Part shown: positions 55,074-63,994 of the stretch, piece by piece | How the letters are laid out: each line of letters opens with the position of its first letter | Position numbering within the stretch: the stretch's first letter is position 1 | Notes under the pieces: generated by a model | The model's input: only the letters and a program-made list of their open reading frames with translations | Told to the model about the DNA's origin: nothing | The model's database searches: none | Assembly: GCF_040327995.1 (NCBI RefSeq) | Contig: NZ_JBEPIJ010000006.1 | Span: 62,001-126,000 of the forward strand | Length of the DNA: 64,000 nucleotides | From: Solimonas thermocellulolyticum | GTDB taxonomy: Bacteria > Pseudomonadota > Gammaproteobacteria > Nevskiales > Nevskiaceae | Direction of reading: 5' to 3' | Translations under genes and position numbers: made by a program

Positions 55074-56567
55074 ATGAAGCTGATCCTAAAGCCCATCGCC
55101 CGCGTTCTATCGCCGCGCCGCCTCTGGCGGGGGGGCGTGCTGCTGTGCGCGACGGCGCTGCTGGGCCTTGCGATCACCTGCTCGCCCCGGCAAAGCCTGC
55201 TCGAGGAGGTGCAAGCGCTCGGCGTGCTGCGGGTTGCGACGGTCAACAGTCCGACGACCTACTACATCGGCCCCGGGGGGGACCCGGTGGGTTTCGAGTA
55301 CGACCTCGCGCTGGGCTTCGCGCAGACGCTGGGGGTGCGCTTGGAGATCGAGCTGGCGGCAAACCCGCCGGAGGCGGCGCAGATGGCGCGCGACGGGATC
55401 GTGCACCTGGCTGCCGCCGGCATCGGCGTGACCGAGGCGCGCGAGCGCGGGCTGCGCTTCACGCGCCCGGTGCAGTCGGTGGTGCCGCTGCTGGTCTATC
55501 GCAAAGGCCGGCGCAAACCCGAGAGCCTGGCGGACCTCGACGGCAGCCTGCGCGTGGTGGCCGGCGGCGCACACGCCGAGCGTCTGCGCGAGTTGCGCGA
55601 CACCGAGTACCCCGGCCTGCGCTGGGAAGAAGTGGCGGATGTCGAAACCGAGGAGCTGTTGCTGGCGGTCGCCAACGGCGAACTCGATTACACCATCGCC
55701 AATTCCGATCTGCTCGCGATCAACCGCCGCTACTATCCGGATCTGCGGACGGCATTCGCGCTCGCCGAGCGCCAGACGCTGGCCTGGGCATTTTCGGCCC
55801 AACGCGACCGCAGCCTGCTGCGTGCAGCCGAGCGCTACTTCGACGAGCTCGGCGAAGCCGAGCTTTCGCGGCTGCGTGATCGCTACTTCGGCCATGTGCA
55901 GCAGGTGGATACCTTTGGCGCGCTGACGCTGGCGACGCACGTGCAGACCCGCCTGCCGAGATACCGCAAGCTGTTCGAGCAGGCCGGCGCGGAGACGGGC
56001 ATCGACTGGCGGTTGCTCGCCGCCATCGGCTACCAGGAATCGCACTGGGATCCGAGCGCAGTCAGCCCCACCGGCGTGCGCGGCATCATGCAGCTCACGG
56101 CGGCGACCGCGCAGCGCATGAACGTCGCCGATCGCGAAGACCCCGGACAAAGCATTCTCGGCGGCTCGCGCTATCTGCGTCTGCTGCTCGATCAACTGCC
56201 GCCCGAGATCACCGAACCGGACCGCACCTGGCTGGCGCTGGTCGCCTACAACATCGGTTATGGCCATCTGCTCGACGTGCGCGATCTCACCGCACGGCAG
56301 GGCGGCGATCCGAACCGCTGGCTCGACGTGCGCGAACGCCTGCTGCTGTTGACGCAGCACAAATGGCACAGCCAGACCAAATACGGCTACGCGCGCGGCC
56401 ATGAGGCGCTCACCTATGTCGGCAACGTGCGCACCTATTACGACATGCTGGTGTGGATGACCGGCGTACCCGCGACACCCACCGAGCCGCCGCCCGAGCC
56501 GGCGCCGACCCCGGAGCCGGAGCGGCGCGACAAGGATCCCCTGGACATCGACTCGCCGATCCTGTGA
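55074..56567 (+). CDS. mltF: Membrane-bound lytic murein transglycosylase F
   Basis: A 497-residue two-domain enzyme. The N-terminal part has a membrane or signal helix (GVLLCATALLGLAITC), then an SBP-bac-3-like domain (VLRVATVNSPTTYYIGPGGDPVGFEYDLALGFA). The C-terminal SLT domain has the catalytic Glu near residue 322 (AAIGYQESHWDPSAVSPTGVRGIMQLT). It cleaves peptidoglycan with formation of 1,6-anhydro ends. The TC before SPRQ is not a clean lipobox. C-terminal Pro/Glu-rich tail. ATG 55074; it runs convergent with the ferredoxin gene. Confidence 0.92.
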   Translation: MKLILKPIARVLSPRRLWRGGVLLCATALLGLAITCSPRQSLLEEVQALGVLRVATVNSPTTYYIGPGGDPVGFEYDLALGFAQTLGVRLEIELAANPPEAAQMARDGIVHLAAAGIGVTEARERGLRFTRPVQSVVPLLVYRKGRRKPESLADLDGSLRVVAGGAHAERLRELRDTEYPGLRWEEVADVETEELLLAVANGELDYTIANSDLLAINRRYYPDLRTAFALAERQTLAWAFSAQRDRSLLRAAERYFDELGEAELSRLRDRYFGHVQQVDTFGALTLATHVQTRLPRYRKLFEQAGAETGIDWRLLAAIGYQESHWDPSAVSPTGVRGIMQLTAATAQRMNVADREDPGQSILGGSRYLRLLLDQLPPEITEPDRTWLALVAYNIGYGHLLDVRDLTARQGGDPNRWLDVRERLLLLTQHKWHSQTKYGYARGHEALTYVGNVRTYYDMLVWMTGVPATPTEPPPEPAPTPEPERRDKDPLDIDSPIL

Positions 56568-56584
56568 GCCCGCGTCACGGACTG

Positions 56585-56911
56585 TCAGCGGATACGCAGG
56601 CGCTCGACGATCTTGCCCTTGACCAGATGCTCGTCGATGATCTCGTCGATGTCTTCTTCGTCGACGTAGGTGTACCAGACCGCATCCGGATAGACGACGA
56701 TGCAAGGCCCTTGCTCGCAGCGGTCGAGACAGCCGGCCTGGTTGATGCGGACCTTGCCCGGCGCCGCCAGACCCAGCTGCTTGACGCGCTGCTTGGCGTA
56801 GTCGCGCAGCTCGCTGGCGCCCTTGTCGTTGCAGCAGACGCGCTCGCCCGGCGGCCGCTGGTTGCAGCAGAAAAAGACGTGGTGCCGGTAGAAGCTGGCC
56901 TTCTCGCTCAT
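56585..56911 (-). CDS. Thioredoxin-like [2Fe-2S] ferredoxin
   Basis: A 108-residue cytoplasmic protein. HHVFFCCNQR, then GERVCCNDKG and AGCLDRCEQGP supply the Cys ligands for a [2Fe-2S] cluster of the COG3411/NuoE-like fold; IVVYPDAVWYTYVDEEDIDEIIDEHL is the usual C-terminus. It overlaps the DUF481 stop by ATGA, so translation is coupled, though no functional link is known. Confidence 0.88.
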   Translation of the reverse strand: MSEKASFYRHHVFFCCNQRPPGERVCCNDKGASELRDYAKQRVKQLGLAAPGKVRINQAGCLDRCEQGPCIVVYPDAVWYTYVDEEDIDEIIDEHLVKGKIVERLRIR

Positions 56912-57612
56912 TGCGCACCGAAGGCGTAGGACAGGTTGATCGCGGTGAAGGTATCGGTCTGGTCGCTGCCATCCGGCACGTCGGAGTTGTAGCGCACCGT
57001 ATACGAGATCGAGACGAACAGATTGCCGACGATGGACACCTTCAGCTCGGCGAGCGACTCGGCGAAGGTGTTCGATTCTCCCGACTCGACTTTCACCCCC
57101 TCGCTGAATGCGCTGGTCTCGGACAGCTTCCAGGTGTAGAGGGCCGAGCCGCGGTAGATCAGGTCCTCATCGCGCAACCCGGTGACGTTTTCCTTGGACT
57201 GGCGCGCACCGGCGCCGATCGCCGCTTCGAGAAAGTGCGTCGGACCGACCAAGAGCTTGCGGCCGTAGCCGACGGTCTCCGAGGTGCGCTCGCGGATGCC
57301 GCCGAACAGATCCTTCTCCCAGTCCAGCGACACGAACAGGTAATTGCGCTCGCTGAAGCTCCAGTCGAGCTTGTCGGACAGCGCATAGCGTTCGGCGGTG
57401 GTTTCGTCCTGATCGGTGCTGTAAGTGCTCTGCGCCTTGAAGCCGTTTTTCCAGCCCCCGCGCGTGTAGTCGAGCGCGAGCTTGCCATTGAGCGACTCCG
57501 TTCGGGTGTTGCCCGAGGTGCCGAGATAGCCCAGACCGACCTCACCCGCCCATTGCGCAGACGCTGGGGAAAAGACAAGAACGGCGAGCAGGACGAAGCA
57601 GCAACGGAACAT
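56908..57612 (-). CDS. DUF481 (YdiY-like) outer-membrane protein
   Basis: About 234 residues. Signal MFRCCFVLLAVLVFSPASA, mature start QWAGEVGLGYLGTSGNTRTESLNGKLALDYTRGGW, which is the DUF481 hallmark, and a closing strand FTAINLSYAFGAQ. The protein is a predicted 10-12-strand barrel whose role is not known. ATG 57612 has GGGAG upstream. It sits after lptE on the same strand with a gap of 87 bases. Confidence 0.85.
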   Translation of the reverse strand: MFRCCFVLLAVLVFSPASAQWAGEVGLGYLGTSGNTRTESLNGKLALDYTRGGWKNGFKAQSTYSTDQDETTAERYALSDKLDWSFSERNYLFVSLDWEKDLFGGIRERTSETVGYGRKLLVGPTHFLEAAIGAGARQSKENVTGLRDEDLIYRGSALYTWKLSETSAFSEGVKVESGESNTFAESLAELKVSIVGNLFVSISYTVRYNSDVPDGSDQTDTFTAINLSYAFGAQ

Positions 57613-57699
57613 CACGACTCCCGAGTCGAATGGAGACACGAAGGGGGCTCACGCACGCACGAAGGACAAGCGCGTCCGTTCGCGTGGCACGAAAAGGCG

Positions 57700-58230
57700 T
57701 CATGGCGCGCTCGGCTCGTGCTCTGCGAGCTGCGCTTCCAGGCGCAGCAACATCAGCTCGGCGATCTCGGTCTGGATGAACGCGCGCAGCCGCGCCTCCT
57801 CGGCCTCTTTCGCCAGCACCTGTTCCGGCTGGAAGCTGTAATCGCGCGTCAGCCGCAGCGCATCGGGACCAGCGAGTAGGGCGCCGTCGCGGATCACCTG
57901 ATACTGCACACTGGTGACGAGGCGGAACTCCAGTGCCTTGCCGTCGATGCCGACCGACAGCACCTCGCGCTTTTCCACCAGATCCGACAATCGGATCACC
58001 GTCGTTCCCCGCTCGGTCTCGCCGCGCACGTCGGCGCCGCGCCGCTGCAGGATCGCGCGCAGCGCGGATTCCAGCGGCGGCTGTACCACCCGATACGGCG
58101 CGATCACTTGGATGTAGACGCGCTGCAAGGGCTGCGGCAACGGCCGCGTGCCGGCGAGGCGAAACCCGCAGGCGGTCAGCAGCAGTGCGAGCGCGACCGT
58201 GACGGTCCAGACGAGGCGGCGATGCGTCAT
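57700..58230 (-). CDS. lptE: LPS-assembly lipoprotein LptE
   Basis: A 176-residue outer-membrane lipoprotein (lipobox LTAC; mature CGFRLAGTRPLPQPLQRVYIQ). LptE plugs the LptD barrel for LPS insertion. Marks are the GFxLxG start and LVTSVQYQVIRDGALLAGPDALRLTRDYSF. It starts 11 bases after leuS, as in most gammaproteobacteria, but holA, which usually follows, is not next; DUF481 is. Confidence 0.92.
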   Translation of the reverse strand: MTHRRLVWTVTVALALLLTACGFRLAGTRPLPQPLQRVYIQVIAPYRVVQPPLESALRAILQRRGADVRGETERGTTVIRLSDLVEKREVLSVGIDGKALEFRLVTSVQYQVIRDGALLAGPDALRLTRDYSFQPEQVLAKEAEEARLRAFIQTEIAELMLLRLEAQLAEHEPSAP

Positions 58231-58241
58231 GGACGGCCAGC

Positions 58242-60839
58242 CTACACCACGAAATTGACCAGTTTGCCCGGCACCACGACCTGCTTTCTGATCGTCTGCC
58301 CGGCAATGAAGCGCTGCACGTTGGCGTCGGCCAGCGCCAATGCCAGGATCTCATCCTTGCCCGCCGTCGCCGGCACACGGATGTTGGCGCGCAGCTTGCC
58401 GTTGACCTGCACGACGATGGCCAGCTCGTCCTTCTCCAGCGCGGACGCATCCACCGACGGCCAGCGCTGGTCGAGCAGGTCGTCGCGGCCGCGCAGCGCC
58501 TGCCAGAGCGCGTGGCAGATATGCGGCACGATGGGCTGCAGCATCAGCGTCACCGCCTCCCAGACTTCCTGCAGCACGGCGCGCGACTGCGCGGCGTCGT
58601 CCGGCAGACGTGCGGCTTCGTTGATCAGCTCCATGACCGCGGCGATCGCGGTGTTGAAGGTCTGGCGGCGGCCGTAGTCGTCGCTGACCTTGGCGATGGT
58701 CTCGTGCAGCTTGCGCCGCAGCGCCTTGTGCTCGGCGCTCAAGCCGCTCTTGTCGAGCGTCGGCGCCGGACCGGCCGAGACGTGTTGGTAGACGCCGCGC
58801 CAGAGCCGACGCAAGAAACGCGAAGCGCCCTCGACACCGTCGTCGCGCCATTCCAGCGAAGCCTCGGGCGGCGCGGCGAACATCGCGAACAGACGCACCG
58901 TGTCGGCGCCGTAGGCGTCGATCATCGCCTGCGGGTCGACCCCATTGTTCTTGGACTTGGACATCTTCTCGACGCCGCCGATGACCACCGGCGCGCCGTC
59001 GGCCTTGAGCCTGGCGGCGAGCGGCTGGCCCTTGGCGTCGAGTTCGAGCTCCACGTCGGCCGGATTGATCCACTGCTTCTTGCCGTCGACTTCGCGGTAA
59101 TAGGTTTCTTTGACGACCATGCCCTGCGTCAAAAGCCTGGTGAACGGCTCGTCGCTGGCCACAAGGCCCTCGTCGCGCAGCAGCTTGTGGAAGAAGCGTG
59201 CATAGAGCAGGTGCAGGATCGCGTGCTCGATGCCGCCGATGTATTGATCCACCGGCAGCCAGTAGTTCGCGCGAGCATCCAGCATCTGCGTGTCGTTGTC
59301 CGGGCAGGCGTAGCGCGCGTAGTACCAGCTCGACTCCATGAAGGTGTCGAAGGTATCGGTCTCGCGCTCGGCCGGGCCGCCGCACTCTGGACAGGTGGTC
59401 TTGCGCCATTCGGGGTCGGCCTTGATCGGCGACTGCACCCCGGTGAAGGCCACATCCTCGGGCAGCACCACCGGCAACTGGTCCTCGGGCACCGGCACGG
59501 CGTCGCAGCGCGGGCAGTAGATCACCGGAATCGGGCAGCCCCAGTAGCGCTGGCGCGACACGCCCCAGTCGCGCAGCCGGAAGTTCACGCATCGCCGACC
59601 GGTGCCGGCGCGCTCGACGCGCGCGGCGATCGCATCGAAGGCCTGGCTGTAATTCAGGCCGTCGAATTCGCCGGAGTTGACGACGCGCATCCGCGGGTGG
59701 GTCTTGTCCGCGTACCAGTCCTGCCAGCGCTGCGGATCGAAGACCTCGCCGTCGATCGCGATCACCTGCTTGATCGGCAGGCCGTACTTGCGGGCGAAGG
59801 CGAAATCGCGCTCGTCGTGCCCGGGCACCGCCATCACCGCGCCGGTGCCGTAGCCCATCAGCACGAAGTTGGCGACCCACACCGGCACCTTCTCGCCGGA
59901 GATCGGGTGCACGGCGCTGATGCCGAGCGGCATGCCCTTTTTCTCCATCGTCTCGATGTCGGCCTCGGCGACGCCGGAACGCGATGCCTCCCGGATGAAG
60001 GCGGCCAGTTCGGGGTTGTGTGCCGCCGCTTTGACCGCGAGCGGATGCTCGGCGGCGACGGCGAGGTAGGTCACGCCCATCAGCGTATCCGGGCGCGTGG
60101 TGTAGACGGTGAGCGGTTCGCGTTCGCCTTGGATCGCGAACTGCAGCTCCAGGCCCTCCGAGCGGCCGATCCAGTTGCGCTGCATGGTCTTGACCGCCTC
60201 CGGCCAACCGTCGAGCGTATCCAGATCGTCGAGCAGCTCCTGCGCGTAGGCGGTGATCTTGAGGAACCACTGCGGGATTTCCCTGCGCTCGACCAGCGCA
60301 CCGGAACGCCAGCCACGCCCGTCGACCACCTGCTCGTTGGCGAGCACGGTCTGATCCACCGGGTCCCAGTTCACCACCGCGTTCTTGCGGTAGACCAGAC
60401 CCTTTTTCATCAAGCGCGTGAACAGCAACTGCTCCCAGCGGTAGTAGTTCGGCCGGCAGGTGTCGACGCGCCGCGACCAGTCATAGGCGAAGCCCAAGCG
60501 CTTGAGCTGGTTCACCATGTAGTCCATGTTGGCGTAGGTCCACTTGGCCGGCTGCGTGTCGTTGGCGATCGCCGCGTTCTCCGCCGGCAGGCCGAAGGCA
60601 TCGAAGCCCATGGGCTGTAACACGTTCTTGCCGAGCATGCGCTGATAGCGGCTGATCACGTCGCCGATCGTGTAATTGCGCACGTGCCCCATGTGCAGCT
60701 TGCCGCTGGGGTACGGGAACATCGACAGGCAGTAGAACTTCTCGCGCGTCGGGTCCTCGTGGACCTCGAAGGCGCGCGTGCGCGCCCAGAACGACTGCGC
60801 CGAGGTCTCGACGTCCGCGGGGGAATACTGCTCTTGCAT
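58242..60839 (-). CDS. leuS: Leucyl-tRNA synthetase
   Basis: About 865 residues, normal for bacterial LeuRS. HIGH motif is HMGH at residues 49-52, KMSKS is KMSKSKNNG near 623-631, with an editing domain between (residues ~225-420, TRPDTLMGVTYL) and a zinc-type insertion (CPRCD, CPECGG). ATG 60839 starts MQEQYSPADVE, the standard N-terminus. Precedes lptE in an operon. Confidence 0.97.
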   Translation of the reverse strand: MQEQYSPADVETSAQSFWARTRAFEVHEDPTREKFYCLSMFPYPSGKLHMGHVRNYTIGDVISRYQRMLGKNVLQPMGFDAFGLPAENAAIANDTQPAKWTYANMDYMVNQLKRLGFAYDWSRRVDTCRPNYYRWEQLLFTRLMKKGLVYRKNAVVNWDPVDQTVLANEQVVDGRGWRSGALVERREIPQWFLKITAYAQELLDDLDTLDGWPEAVKTMQRNWIGRSEGLELQFAIQGEREPLTVYTTRPDTLMGVTYLAVAAEHPLAVKAAAHNPELAAFIREASRSGVAEADIETMEKKGMPLGISAVHPISGEKVPVWVANFVLMGYGTGAVMAVPGHDERDFAFARKYGLPIKQVIAIDGEVFDPQRWQDWYADKTHPRMRVVNSGEFDGLNYSQAFDAIAARVERAGTGRRCVNFRLRDWGVSRQRYWGCPIPVIYCPRCDAVPVPEDQLPVVLPEDVAFTGVQSPIKADPEWRKTTCPECGGPAERETDTFDTFMESSWYYARYACPDNDTQMLDARANYWLPVDQYIGGIEHAILHLLYARFFHKLLRDEGLVASDEPFTRLLTQGMVVKETYYREVDGKKQWINPADVELELDAKGQPLAARLKADGAPVVIGGVEKMSKSKNNGVDPQAMIDAYGADTVRLFAMFAAPPEASLEWRDDGVEGASRFLRRLWRGVYQHVSAGPAPTLDKSGLSAEHKALRRKLHETIAKVSDDYGRRQTFNTAIAAVMELINEAARLPDDAAQSRAVLQEVWEAVTLMLQPIVPHICHALWQALRGRDDLLDQRWPSVDASALEKDELAIVVQVNGKLRANIRVPATAGKDEILALALADANVQRFIAGQTIRKQVVVPGKLVNFVV

Positions 60840-60951
60840 GGGAGGGATTACGGCGGGAACCAAAAAATGGCGGCCAGTGTACCAGCCCGCCCCCGCCGTC
60901 CTTCGCGACGGCGCCGCGAGGGGCAGGGTGCGCGCGACAGATCGACGCCCC

Positions 60952-60960
60952 TGTGCATAA
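60952..60960 (-). promoter_or_regulatory. DnaA box upstream of nrdB
   Basis: TTATGCACA on the minus strand, a full match to TTATNCACA. A weaker relative TTGTCCACG lies 12 bases on (60964-60972). Together with the DnaA-like site of nrdA, it suggests cell-cycle control of both genes. Confidence 0.5.
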
Positions 60961-61028
60961 CAGCGTGGACAAGCTGCCCGTGCGTCCCCGAGCAAGCCTG
61001 TGCATGGGCGCGGGATTGCCTGTGTCCA

Positions 61029-61044
61029 TCACTATATGTAGCGG
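61029..61044 (+). promoter_or_regulatory. Candidate NrdR box 1 of nrdB
   Basis: TCACTATATGTAGCGG matches about 12 of 16 positions of the NrdR consensus, including the full CTATAT core and TAG. The best of the four candidates in this window. Confidence 0.7.
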
Positions 61045-61060
61045 CGCGCGCATTGCGAGA

Positions 61061-61076
61061 TCACAACCAGTTGTGT
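61061..61076 (+). promoter_or_regulatory. Candidate NrdR box 2 of nrdB
   Basis: TCACAACCAGTTGTGT matches about 11 of 16 positions and is a good palindrome by itself. It starts exactly 32 bp after box 1, the same spacing as at nrdA. Confidence 0.65.
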
Positions 61077-61355
61077 ACACCCCCTTGACGCGCCACGCCG
61101 ACCGGCGCACCCTAACCGTACCCGCCGTCGCCGTCGCGGGGCCGTGGTCCGCGGCGCGGTGCGCGATCCTCATCGGCAGCATCCAGTGCAAGGGGGGAAA
61201 AGCCAGACACCCGAGGCACCCTGCATGGCCAGCGCCGCATCGGCCCACGCCGGACCGGTGCGTCTAGGCCCACCGCCACCGCGACGCCGACACCTCAGAC
61301 CCACCACCGGCCCGGGCCCGCCCCCGGCCGGGAACGTAGAACAGGAGCAACACCG

Positions 61356-62540
61356 ATGCTGAGCTGGGACGATACCCCGCAGACCACCCCCGAACCGATG
61401 ACTGCCGCCGCGCCGGCGCACAAGCCCATGACCCGGCCGGCGGTGCACCCGGCGGTGATCGAGCAGGCCGCGCACGCCGCCGCGGCCGGCGCCACCGGCC
61501 TGGAAAACCTGGAGATGGGCGCCCGCCGCATCCAGGTGGACGACAAGCGCATCATCAACTGCCGCGCCGACCTCAACCAGCTCGTCCCGTTCAAGTACAA
61601 GTGGGCTTGGGAGAAGTACCTCGCGGCCTGCAACAACCACTGGATGCCGCAGGAAATCAACATGTCCGCGGACATCGCCCTGTGGCAGGACCCCAATGGT
61701 CTGACCGCGGACGAGCGCACCATCATCAAGCGCTCGCTCGGCTTCTTCTCCACCGCCGACTCGCTGGTGGCGAACAACCTGGTGCTGGCCGTCTACCGCC
61801 ACCTGACCAACCCCGAGTGCCGGCAGTACCTGCTGCGTCAGGCCTTCGAGGAGGCCATCCACACCCACGCCTACCAGTACTGCATCGAGAGCCTGGGCCT
61901 GGACGAGGCCGAGGTGTTCAACATGTACCGTGAGATCCCGAGCATCCACGACAAGGCCGCGTGGAGCCTACCGTACACGCAGAGCCTGGCCGATCCGGCT
62001 TTCCGCACCGGCACGCCCGAGGCCGACCGGCGGCTGCTGCGCGACTTGATCGCTTTCTACGTCGTCTTCGAGGGCATCTTCTTCTACGTGGGCTTCGTGC
62101 AGCTGCTCAGCTTCGGCCGCCGCAACAAGATGGTCGGCACCTCCGAGCAGATCCAGTACATCATGCGCGACGAGTCCATGCACATGAACTTCGGCATCGA
62201 CGTGATCAACCAGATCAAGCTCGAGAACCCGCACCTTTGGACCGCCGACTTCCAGCGGGAAGTGAGCGCGATGATCCGCGAGGCGACCGAGCTGGAGATC
62301 CGCTACGCCCACGACACCATGCCGCGCGGCGTGCTCGGCCTGAATGCCAACATGTTCAACGAGTACATGAAGTTCATCGCCAACCGCCGTTGCGCGCAGA
62401 TCGGCATCGCCGCGCTCTACCCCGCCGCGGACAATCCGTTCCCGTGGATGAGCGAGATCGTCGACCTGAAGAAGGAGAAGAACTTCTTCGAGACCCGGGT
62501 CACGGAATACCAGACCGGCGGCGCCTTGGTCTGGGACTGA
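61356..62540 (+). CDS. nrdB: Ribonucleoside-diphosphate reductase beta subunit, class Ia
   Basis: A 394-residue diiron-tyrosyl radical subunit. Metal ligands are seen in EEAIHTHAY (Glu, His) with the likely radical Tyr at 173, EGIFFYVGF (Glu) and RDESMHMNFG (Glu, His). It makes the radical used by NrdA. AGGAG before ATG 61356. A long leader of some 280 bases lies between the NrdR-like boxes and the start. nrdA is 7 kb away with other genes between, so coordination probably depends on the shared boxes. Confidence 0.96.
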   Translation: MLSWDDTPQTTPEPMTAAAPAHKPMTRPAVHPAVIEQAAHAAAAGATGLENLEMGARRIQVDDKRIINCRADLNQLVPFKYKWAWEKYLAACNNHWMPQEINMSADIALWQDPNGLTADERTIIKRSLGFFSTADSLVANNLVLAVYRHLTNPECRQYLLRQAFEEAIHTHAYQYCIESLGLDEAEVFNMYREIPSIHDKAAWSLPYTQSLADPAFRTGTPEADRRLLRDLIAFYVVFEGIFFYVGFVQLLSFGRRNKMVGTSEQIQYIMRDESMHMNFGIDVINQIKLENPHLWTADFQREVSAMIREATELEIRYAHDTMPRGVLGLNANMFNEYMKFIANRRCAQIGIAALYPAADNPFPWMSEIVDLKKEKNFFETRVTEYQTGGALVWD

Positions 62541-62713
62541 GCGGTCGCCCAAGCCCCGCCGGCGCGCACGCCCGACCGCTGGGATCGCGGCCATGCCGTA
62601 TCCCAGCGCTGACCGCGAACCGCACCCAGTGCGGCGATCGCGCGTCGGCGGGGGTGACACGCACGGCGTGACTCGGCGACACTGCCGGCGCCTCGTCCAG
62701 CAAGGGCCGCCCG

Positions 62714-63181
62714 ATGAGCCGTTACGACCATGTCCCTGCGCGCACCGTCCGCTTCTGGGCCGGAGTGGATTCGGCCGTGACGCTGATGCTGGCCTTGCCG
62801 CCGCTGGCGCCGAAGTTCATCGAGATGCTGTACTGGGCGAATGGACTGATCGGCGGCACGGCCGAGGCGCCGCCGTTCGAGCCGATCCATCACCTGTTCG
62901 TGTATCTGACCGGCACACTGGTCAGCGTGTGGGTGGTCGCGCGGCTGCTGCACCCGGTCGGGCTGTTCGCGGTGATCGACGGTTGGGGACGGCTGTACGT
63001 GGCGCTGGTGCTGGCCTGGGTCGTTCTGGCCCGGGACGGCCCGCCGATCCTGTGGTTGTTCGTATTCACCGAGGGCGCCGGCACGATCAGCCAGTTGCGC
63101 GCGGCGTATCGGCGCCCGGATGCCAACGGCGCGCGACCCGGTCCCGGATCGACCGTGCACGCCCCCCAGCGCGAGCGCTAA
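62714..63181 (+). CDS. Small polytopic membrane protein of unknown function
   Basis: A 155-residue protein with four hydrophobic segments (FWAGVDSAVTLMLALPPLAP, LFVYLTGTLVSVWVVARLL, LYVALVLAWVVLARDG and ILWLFVFTEGAGTI) and a polar Arg/Pro-rich tail. I do not recognise the family. It follows nrdB by 173 bases on the same strand. Start ATG 62714. Confidence 0.65.
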   Translation: MSRYDHVPARTVRFWAGVDSAVTLMLALPPLAPKFIEMLYWANGLIGGTAEAPPFEPIHHLFVYLTGTLVSVWVVARLLHPVGLFAVIDGWGRLYVALVLAWVVLARDGPPILWLFVFTEGAGTISQLRAAYRRPDANGARPGPGSTVHAPQRER

Positions 63182-63209
63182 GCCGCCCCCCTTCTGACCT
63201 TCAGCGACG

Positions 63210-63578
63210 ATGCAGCTCGAACTCGCCCCGATGCAAGGCCTGGTCGACGACGTGATGCGCGACGTGCTCACGCGCATCGGCGGCATCGAGCTCGACGTGC
63301 ACTTCGCCGCGACCGCCGCCGGCCGCAGCTCCCCGTCAATGGCTTGAGACGCGCTGCTGCCGTTCGTGCAGGACTATTGGCGAAAGGTGCGCGCCAAGCT
63401 CGCGCCGCGTTTCGCGCCGGGGCGCATCAAGCAGTGGCTCAAGGCGCTGTCGCGCAGCTATCCGCAGGCGGAGCAACTGTTCGATGCGCTGCGTCGCGAG
63501 CAGGACTGCCGCGTAATCGATCGCATGCTCGGCGTCGATGCCGTGCTCGCCCAGGCCGCCCTCCCCGAGGCCGCCTGA
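63210..63578 (+). pseudogene. dusC: tRNA-dihydrouridine synthase (DusC-like) remnant with internal deletion
   Basis: The frame starts LAPMQGLVDDVMRDVLTRIGGIEL, which matches the N-terminus of Dus enzymes (FMN-site start). After 45 codons it meets TGA at 63345-63347. In the same frame, the next ~75 residues (LPFVQDYWRKVRAKLAPRF, then GRIKQWLKALSRSYPQAEQLF and EQDCRVIDRMLG) match the C-terminal RNA-binding end of DusC. About 190 internal residues, with the catalytic Cys and most FMN contacts, are gone. So one large deletion is likely. Confidence 0.8.
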
Positions 63579-63580
63579 GC

Positions 63581-63609
63581 AAAAAAAGGCCCGGGGGAGT
63601 CACCGGGCC
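63581..63609 (-). terminator. Rho-independent terminator of the unknown minus-strand gene
   Basis: GGCCCGG / CCGGGCC, 7-bp arms with an 8-base loop, followed on the minus strand by seven Ts. It lies 46 bases after the stop of the gene at 63656-63994 and just beyond the dusC remnant. Confidence 0.85.
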
Positions 63610-63655
63610 GGCAGTTGCAGCACCGGGATCCGCGCTGCTCAGGGAACACAGCTCG

Positions 63656-63994
63656 TCAGAAGGCCATCCAGCCGTCGTCGTCGATCGGCAGGTCGAGCTG
63701 GTCGGGCCGCGCCCAGCCGACACGACCGGTCGTCAGCGACAGCACCTGCTGACGCCACGACCAGCGGCCATCGTTCGGCCCGATCAGGCGCAGCGCCGAG
63801 AGCACCAGCAGCGGCTTGCCGCGCAGCGCCTCGTGGGTCGGGCTCATCTCGGCGTCCGGGCGAAAGCGCAGGCGCACGCCGACCGGCCACTGGCTAGGCG
63901 GGCGCGCCGGAATCGCGGCAATCCGGGGCAGGATCGAAGCGGGTAGATCGGGCTGCGGCATCGCAAGACTCGGAGGGCTCGGTGACGGTTTCAT
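63656..63994 (-). CDS. Hypothetical protein
   Basis: A 112-residue, Pro-rich protein. The middle has PVGVRLRFRPDAEMSPTHEALRGKPLLVLSALRLIGPND, the end RWSWRQQVLSLTTGRVGWARPDQLDLPID. No known family is recognised. A well-formed terminator follows, which supports a real gene. ATG 63994 lies next to the window edge, so its promoter is not visible; ATG 63961 is an alternative. Confidence 0.6.
   Translation of the reverse strand: MKPSPSPPSLAMPQPDLPASILPRIAAIPARPPSQWPVGVRLRFRPDAEMSPTHEALRGKPLLVLSALRLIGPNDGRWSWRQQVLSLTTGRVGWARPDQLDLPIDDDGWMAF

Larger units (their letters stand above)
60840..61355. other. 516-base intergenic region between leuS and nrdB
   Basis: It is the divergent promoter region of leuS and nrdB. 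It contains a DnaA-box match, a pair of NrdR-like boxes and about 280 bases of leader before nrdB. I see no gene in it. Confidence 0.7.

Noticed and set aside
58351..60270. 639-codon open frame antisense-parallel to leuS
   Set aside because: Low-complexity shadow of the leuS coding sequence.
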